DNA of 26,794 nt. Origin: Beijerinckiaceae bacterium (GTDB lineage Bacteria; Pseudomonadota; Alphaproteobacteria; Rhizobiales; Beijerinckiaceae). Location: positions 1 to 26,794 of the forward strand of contig CANCSY010000021.1 in NCBI GenBank assembly GCA_947380915.1, written 5' to 3'. This document shows, one piece after another, positions 23,068 through 26,794 of the stretch. Each line of letters opens with the position of its first letter. Positions within the stretch are counted from its first letter, which is position 1. The notes beneath the pieces were generated by a model. The model searched no databases, was not told the origin of the DNA, and saw only the letters and a list, made by a program, of their open reading frames with translations. Position numbers and translations under genes: made by a program.

Positions 23068-23095
23068 CGCGCCCCCATTGGTCAACGGGGGCGCG
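23068..23095 (-). terminator. Terminator-like hairpin after the second CoxL-like gene
   Basis: A perfect 9-bp stem (CGCGCCCCC / GGGGGCGCG) with the 10-base loop region 23077-23086 begins 24 bases after the stop of the CoxL-like gene. There is no T-run, but this is the strongest stem in the 223-base gap and probably separates that gene from terC. Confidence 0.5.
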
Positions 23096-23119
23096 GGTCA
23101 ACAGAATTTGATCAGCGCG

Positions 23120-25486
23120 TCAGGCGGCCCTTGCCGCCTTGCCCTGCTGGATCGCCTCCCACACCGCCAGCGGCGTGGCGGGCATGTCGATATGGTCAAC
23201 GCCATAGGGCGCCAGCGCATCGCAGATGGCGTTCATGATCGAGGTGAGCGAGCCTGCGCAGCCCGCCTCGCCGCAGCCCTTGACGCCCAGCGGATTGGTG
23301 GTCGCGGGGAAGGACAGGAACTCCTGATGAAACATGGGCGCGTCATCGGCGCGCGGCATGGCGTAATCCATGAAGGAGCCCGAGGCGAGCTGGCCCTCGG
23401 CGTCATAGACCGTATGTTCCATGAGACACTGGCCAATGCCCTGCACCACGCCGCCGATCACCTGGCCGCGCACAATGAGCGGATTCACCACCGTGCCGAA
23501 ATCGCCCACCATGAAATAGCGCACGATCTCCGTCACGCCGGTCTCAGGGTCGATCTCGACCTCGCAGACATGGCAGCCATTGGGGAAGGTGGCGGGCTTG
23601 GCGCTGGACTTGTGATCGACGTCGAGGCTTTTGGGCGCATCGTCCGGCAGGGCCACGCCAGAACGCAGCTTGGCGGCGATCTCCATCACCGTGAGCTTGC
23701 GGTCCGTGCCCGCGACGCTGAAGGCGCCCGCTTCGAAGACGATGTCGGGCAGGCCCGCCTCCAGCAGATGGGAGGCGATGATGCGGCCCTTCTCGATGAC
23801 GAGCTCGCTCGCCTCCACAATGGCCGTGCCGCTGCACATCAGCGATTTGGAGCCACCCGTGCCCGAGCCCATGCGCAACTGATCCGTATCGGTCTGCATC
23901 AGGCGGATGCTCTCGAAGGGAATGCCCAGCTGGGTCGAGAGCACCTGGGCGAAGGTCGTCCAGTGGCCCTGGCCGTGATCGTGGGAGCCGGTGAAGAGCG
24001 TCACCCCGCCGTCCTGGTCAAAGGTGATCTTGCCAAGCTCACCCATGACGGGCGCCGTGACTTCGAGAAACTGGCCCACGCCACGCCCGCGGATCTTGCC
24101 GCGCTTCGCGCTTTGCGCCTGGCGCGCCTCATAGCCCGCCCAGTCGGCGATCTCCAGCGCGCGGTCAAGGATCGCGGGGAAATTGCCGGAATCATAGGTG
24201 GAGCCCGAGGGCGCCTTGTAGGGGATCTGGTCGGGCTGGATATGGTTGCGACGGCGCAGCTCCACGGGGTCGATGCCCATCTCGCGCGCGGCCGTGTCGA
24301 TGAGCCGCTCCATATAGTAGTTGCCCTCGGGACGGCCCGCGCCGCGATAGGCGGTGACCGGCACCGTATTGGTGATGACGCAGCGGGTGTTCACCTCGAT
24401 GAGCGGCGTGCGGTAGGGACCGTTCACATGTTTCACGATGTTAAAGGAGGCGAAGAGCGGGCCGATGGGCGTCATGTAGCCGCCCAGATCGCCAAAGCCG
24501 TTGCAGCGCACCGCGAGGAAATGGCCGTCCTTGTCCAGCGCCAGTTCGCAGTCGAATTCCTGCGCGCGGCCGTGATGGTCGGAGAGGAAGGAGGCGGAGC
24601 GCGTGTCGTTCCACTTCACAGGGCGGCCAAGTTCGCGCGCGCCATGCAGGGCGCAGAGATATTCGGGAAACATGGAGCCCTTGAGGCCAAAGGAGCCGCC
24701 CACATTGATGGAGACGAAGCGGATCTTCTCCAGCGGGAGCTTCATCATGTCCGCCACATTGGCCTGCGAGCCGTTCACCCCCTGGGTGGGCGCATGGAGC
24801 GTGAACTTTTGTTCAGCCGAATCATATTCTGCAAGGCAGGCGCGCGGCTCCATGGCGTTGACGACGATGCGGCTGTCGAGCAGGCGCAGCTTCGTCACAT
24901 GGGCCGCCGACTTGAAGGCAGCCTCCACGGCGTCGCTGTCGCCGAAGTGATAGTCGAGCGCCACATTGCCGGGCACATCATCGAGAATCTGGGGCGCGTC
25001 GGGCTTCACGGCGTCGCGCATTTCCACAATGGCGGGAAGCGGGTCGATATCCACGATGACAGCCTCGGCGGCGTCCTGCGCCTCGGTGGCCGTCTGCGCG
25101 ATCACGCAGGCGATGGCGTCGCCGACAAAGGCGACTTTCGTGGTCGCCAGCGCGTAGCGTTTGGGCTTGATGAGGGGCGAGCCGTCGCGGTTGTTCAGGG
25201 CGACGCGATGGGGATAGACGCCATAGCCCGCCGCCTCGAAATCCGCCGCCGTATAGATGGCGAGCACGCCAGACATGGCGCGGGCGGCCGCCGTATCAAT
25301 CTTGCGGATGAGGCCATGGGCCTGGGTGGAGCGCACCATGGCCAGATGGACCTGGCCCGGGGCGTTCACGTCATCGGTGAAGGTCCCCTGCCCCTGCACG
25401 AGCCTGGGATCCTCGCTGCGCGGCACAGGCTGTCCCACGCCGAATTTGAGGGTGGCGAGATATTCGTCATCAGCAGGAAGCGTCAT
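23120..25486 (-). CDS. Xanthine dehydrogenase/CoxL-like molybdopterin-binding large subunit, form II (solitary)
   Basis: A 788-residue molybdenum hydroxylase large subunit, paralogous to the one at 64-2397. It opens with FGVGQPVPRSEDPRLV and TFTDDVN. The Mo-cofactor motif GGSFGLKGSM is near 263-272, AYRGAGRPEGNYYMERL is near 379-395, and the catalytic Glu is expected in GVKGCGEAG (Glu about 740). AYRGAGR again marks form II, not CO dehydrogenase. The ATG at 25486 gives a normal N-terminus but has only a weak ribosome binding site; an in-frame ATG 48 bases upstream adds a non-conserved leader. Neither the 2Fe-2S nor the FAD subunit gene is adjacent: the FNR-type gene lies upstream and terC downstream beyond a hairpin. 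It must therefore borrow subunits or work differently. Possible co-transcription with the FNR-type gene (76-base gap) hints at oxygen-related control. Confidence 0.9.
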   Translation of the reverse strand: MTLPADDEYLATLKFGVGQPVPRSEDPRLVQGQGTFTDDVNAPGQVHLAMVRSTQAHGLIRKIDTAAARAMSGVLAIYTAADFEAAGYGVYPHRVALNNRDGSPLIKPKRYALATTKVAFVGDAIACVIAQTATEAQDAAEAVIVDIDPLPAIVEMRDAVKPDAPQILDDVPGNVALDYHFGDSDAVEAAFKSAAHVTKLRLLDSRIVVNAMEPRACLAEYDSAEQKFTLHAPTQGVNGSQANVADMMKLPLEKIRFVSINVGGSFGLKGSMFPEYLCALHGARELGRPVKWNDTRSASFLSDHHGRAQEFDCELALDKDGHFLAVRCNGFGDLGGYMTPIGPLFASFNIVKHVNGPYRTPLIEVNTRCVITNTVPVTAYRGAGRPEGNYYMERLIDTAAREMGIDPVELRRRNHIQPDQIPYKAPSGSTYDSGNFPAILDRALEIADWAGYEARQAQSAKRGKIRGRGVGQFLEVTAPVMGELGKITFDQDGGVTLFTGSHDHGQGHWTTFAQVLSTQLGIPFESIRLMQTDTDQLRMGSGTGGSKSLMCSGTAIVEASELVIEKGRIIASHLLEAGLPDIVFEAGAFSVAGTDRKLTVMEIAAKLRSGVALPDDAPKSLDVDHKSSAKPATFPNGCHVCEVEIDPETGVTEIVRYFMVGDFGTVVNPLIVRGQVIGGVVQGIGQCLMEHTVYDAEGQLASGSFMDYAMPRADDAPMFHQEFLSFPATTNPLGVKGCGEAGCAGSLTSIMNAICDALAPYGVDHIDMPATPLAVWEAIQQGKAARAA

Positions 25487-25562
25487 GAAAAAAGATCCGG
25501 AGCGGAGATAGGGTCGAGTGGCAGGATAAGGCATCCCGACGCCGGATCAAACCCCTGCCCGG

Positions 25563-26300
25563 TCAGGTTTCCGCCATGGCCATCAGGCGGGGCATATCCA
25601 GCAGACGCACCCCGTCGGGGACGATCACGATGGCCTTCTCGCGCTCCAGCTTGGTCATCATGCGGCTGACCGTCTCCACCGTCAGGCCCAGAAAATCCCC
25701 GATGTCCTGCCGACCCATGGGCAGGGGCACATGAACCGTCGAGCCATCGATGCGCGACCAGCGTTTGCGCAGGCCCAGAAGGAAGGACACCACCTTCTCC
25801 TCGGCCGTGCGACGGCCAAGAATCACCATCTGCTCCTGGGCGAGGCTGAGTTCATGGCTGGCCATATCATGCAGGCGGCGCAGCAGATGGGGCTTGGCGT
25901 CCAGCAAGCCGGAGAAGCTGGCCCGGGAGAACTGGCACGCGGCCGTGGCGGTGAGCGCATCCGCGCAGAAGGCGTTGCGCTCGCTCAGGGCGAGGCCGAG
26001 AAAATCCCCCGGCAAGGCGAAGCCGATGATCTGCCGACGCCCGTCGGGCAGAAGCTTGAACACGCGCACAGAACCGGAGGTGATGTTGTAGACCGCATCA
26101 GACAATTCGCCCTGGGCGAAGAGGGTCTGGCGCTTGTCGAAGGTCACATGGCGGGCCAGCTTGTCGAGGACATCCAACTCATCGGGCTCAAGGGCGGAAC
26201 AGACGCTCAACGCACGAACCTTGCAATGCGAGCATTCGCCAAACGTGTTCCCGTTCGGGCAGAGGGCGAGGGGGGCGTCTAGGCCGCACAGAGATGACAT
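25563..26300 (-). CDS. Crp/Fnr family regulator, FNR/FnrN/AadR-type with Fe-S cysteines
   Basis: A 245-residue cytoplasmic oxygen-responsive transcription factor. The N-terminus has ECSHCKVRALSVC (Cys23, Cys26, Cys34), which with Cys122 gives the four ligands of an oxygen-labile 4Fe-4S cluster as in FNR and rhizobial FnrN; Cys5, Cys14 and Cys112 are additional. A cyclic-nucleotide-type beta-roll (about 40-145) is followed by the dimer helix and a helix-turn-helix (about 197-218). The recognition helix ETVSR (Glu209, Ser212, Arg213) matches the E-x2-S-R pattern that reads TTGAT half sites. The ATG at 26300 is the first in frame that keeps the cysteines. A 9/10 FNR box lies 72 bases upstream, so autoregulation is likely. 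AadR, a relative, controls anaerobic aromatic degradation. Confidence 0.92.
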   Translation of the reverse strand: MSSLCGLDAPLALCPNGNTFGECSHCKVRALSVCSALEPDELDVLDKLARHVTFDKRQTLFAQGELSDAVYNITSGSVRVFKLLPDGRRQIIGFALPGDFLGLALSERNAFCADALTATAACQFSRASFSGLLDAKPHLLRRLHDMASHELSLAQEQMVILGRRTAEEKVVSFLLGLRKRWSRIDGSTVHVPLPMGRQDIGDFLGLTVETVSRMMTKLEREKAIVIVPDGVRLLDMPRLMAMAET

Positions 26301-26372
26301 GGAGAGCCTTCGGGGAACCTGTTCAAGTCTCGCGGCGATCCTAGCAGTTTTCGGACCCCGCCAACAACTTAG

Positions 26373-26386
26373 TTGATCTCCGTCAA
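26373..26386. promoter_or_regulatory. FNR/FixK-type binding site between the FNR-type gene and nadK
   Basis: TTGATCTCCGTCAA matches 9 of the 10 fixed bases of TTGAT-N4-ATCAA. It lies in the divergent gap, 72 bases from the FNR-type gene and 112 bases before nadK. A TAGGAT sequence at 26343-26338 on the minus strand could be the -10 of the regulator gene. Autoregulation is the simplest reading. Confidence 0.6.
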
Positions 26387-26498
26387 TGTGATGAAACGCC
26401 TGTTGTGCGGGTAACGCATCTGGTCATTGCGAAGCTCTTCCGCAAGGCGCCTGAAAGGGTTATGAAGCCCCATCGGCCCTCGCCGCCTGGATGCCCCC

Positions 26499-26794
26499 AT
26501 GCCCGCCTCGACCGGGTTGAAACCCGCGCTGAACCGCTCTTGCGATAGAATCGCCTTTCTCTCCTCCGGCACGCACGAGGCCGAGAAGGCGCTGGCGCGG
26601 CTGCGCAAGGCCTATGGCGACGTCGCGCCCGAAGACGCCGATGTGGTGGTGGCGCTGGGGGGCGATGGCCTCATGCTCCAGAGCCTGCACCGCTTCATGG
26701 GCGCCCACAAGCCGATCTATGGCATGAACCGGGGCTCGGTCGGCTTTCTGATGAACGAGTATCACGAATCAGGCCTGCGGGAACGCATCGGCGC
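26499..26794 (+). CDS. nadK: NAD kinase (partial, N-terminal part)
   Basis: The first 98 codons of NAD kinase, which phosphorylates NAD to NADP in the cytoplasm; the gene runs off the window end. The sequence reads [20 protein letters not shown] and continues with [15 protein letters not shown]. The family's ATP-binding GGDG motif appears in [15 protein letters not shown], followed by the second conserved segment [15 protein letters not shown]. The ATG at 26499 is the first in the open frame (stop at 26463-26465). Its ribosome binding site is weak, and the first 15 residues are not conserved, so the start is provisional. It diverges from the FNR-type gene across 198 bases that hold an FNR box. 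Confidence 0.9.
   Translation, partial: MPASTGLKPALNRSCDRIAFLSSGTHEAEKALARLRKAYGDVAPEDADVVVALGGDGLMLQSLHRFMGAHKPIYGMNRGSVGFLMNEYHESGLRERIG

Noticed and set aside
23060..25669. Open frame of 869 codons on the plus strand
   Set aside because: It is antisense to the second CoxL-like gene and shows the same low-complexity shadow composition.

Overview
The window reads as a G+C-rich alphaproteobacterial chromosome, most likely of the order Hyphomicrobiales (Rhizobiales). Grounds are the codon style, the TAXI-type TRAP transporter, the CoxL-like molybdenum hydroxylases, the large set of small catabolic operons and an FnrN/AadR-type Fe-S regulator. No rRNA, tRNA, CRISPR array, transposase or integrase was seen. 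Nearly every gene is a catabolic enzyme, a transporter or a regulator.

Layout. Positions 1-2397 (minus strand) hold a form II CoxL/xanthine-dehydrogenase-like large subunit and the first codons of a following gene, probably its 2Fe-2S subunit. Positions 2559-4348 (plus) hold an IclR regulator and an oxaloacetate-decarboxylase-like enzyme of the PEP mutase/isocitrate lyase superfamily. A ThDP-dependent decarboxylase-like gene (4338-6011, minus) converges on these. Positions 6148-11169 (plus) form a tight four-gene unit: gentisate-dioxygenase-like bicupin, class II aldolase/adducin protein, periplasmic binding protein without a permease, and ADP-forming acyl-CoA synthetase. Positions 11177-13754 (minus) hold a small c-type cytochrome, a fused aminoglycoside-phosphotransferase/P-loop kinase and an exported glutathione peroxidase homologue. 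Positions 13920-17934 (plus) form a second transport/catabolic operon: TAXI binding protein, fused TRAP permease and an ACMSD-like amidohydrolase.

Positions 17935-18847 are visibly poorer in G+C (about 48-58% on the lines I counted, against about 60-68% in flanking lines). They carry a small exported protein of unknown function and what looks like a decayed VapB-type antitoxin. After that come a DHA2 multidrug-type transporter and a second ThDP enzyme in one operon (18848-22050), a TerC membrane protein, a second and solitary CoxL-like large subunit (23120-25486), an FNR/FnrN-type oxygen-responsive regulator (25563-26300) and the start of nadK (26499 to the window end).

Working together: the central 2.5-18 kb looks like an uncharacterised catabolic island for an aromatic or heteroaromatic carboxylic acid. 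It has uptake (TAXI-TRAP and a lone binding protein), CoA activation, hydroxylation by molybdenum enzymes, cupin ring cleavage, decarboxylation or aldol-type steps, and processing of 2-oxo acids. The substrate cannot be named from sequence. A second theme is low-oxygen control. The FNR-type regulator has a 9/10 FNR box just upstream of its own gene. An 8/10 FNR-like palindrome precedes the phosphotransferase/kinase fusion at a spacing that fits a class II FNR promoter.
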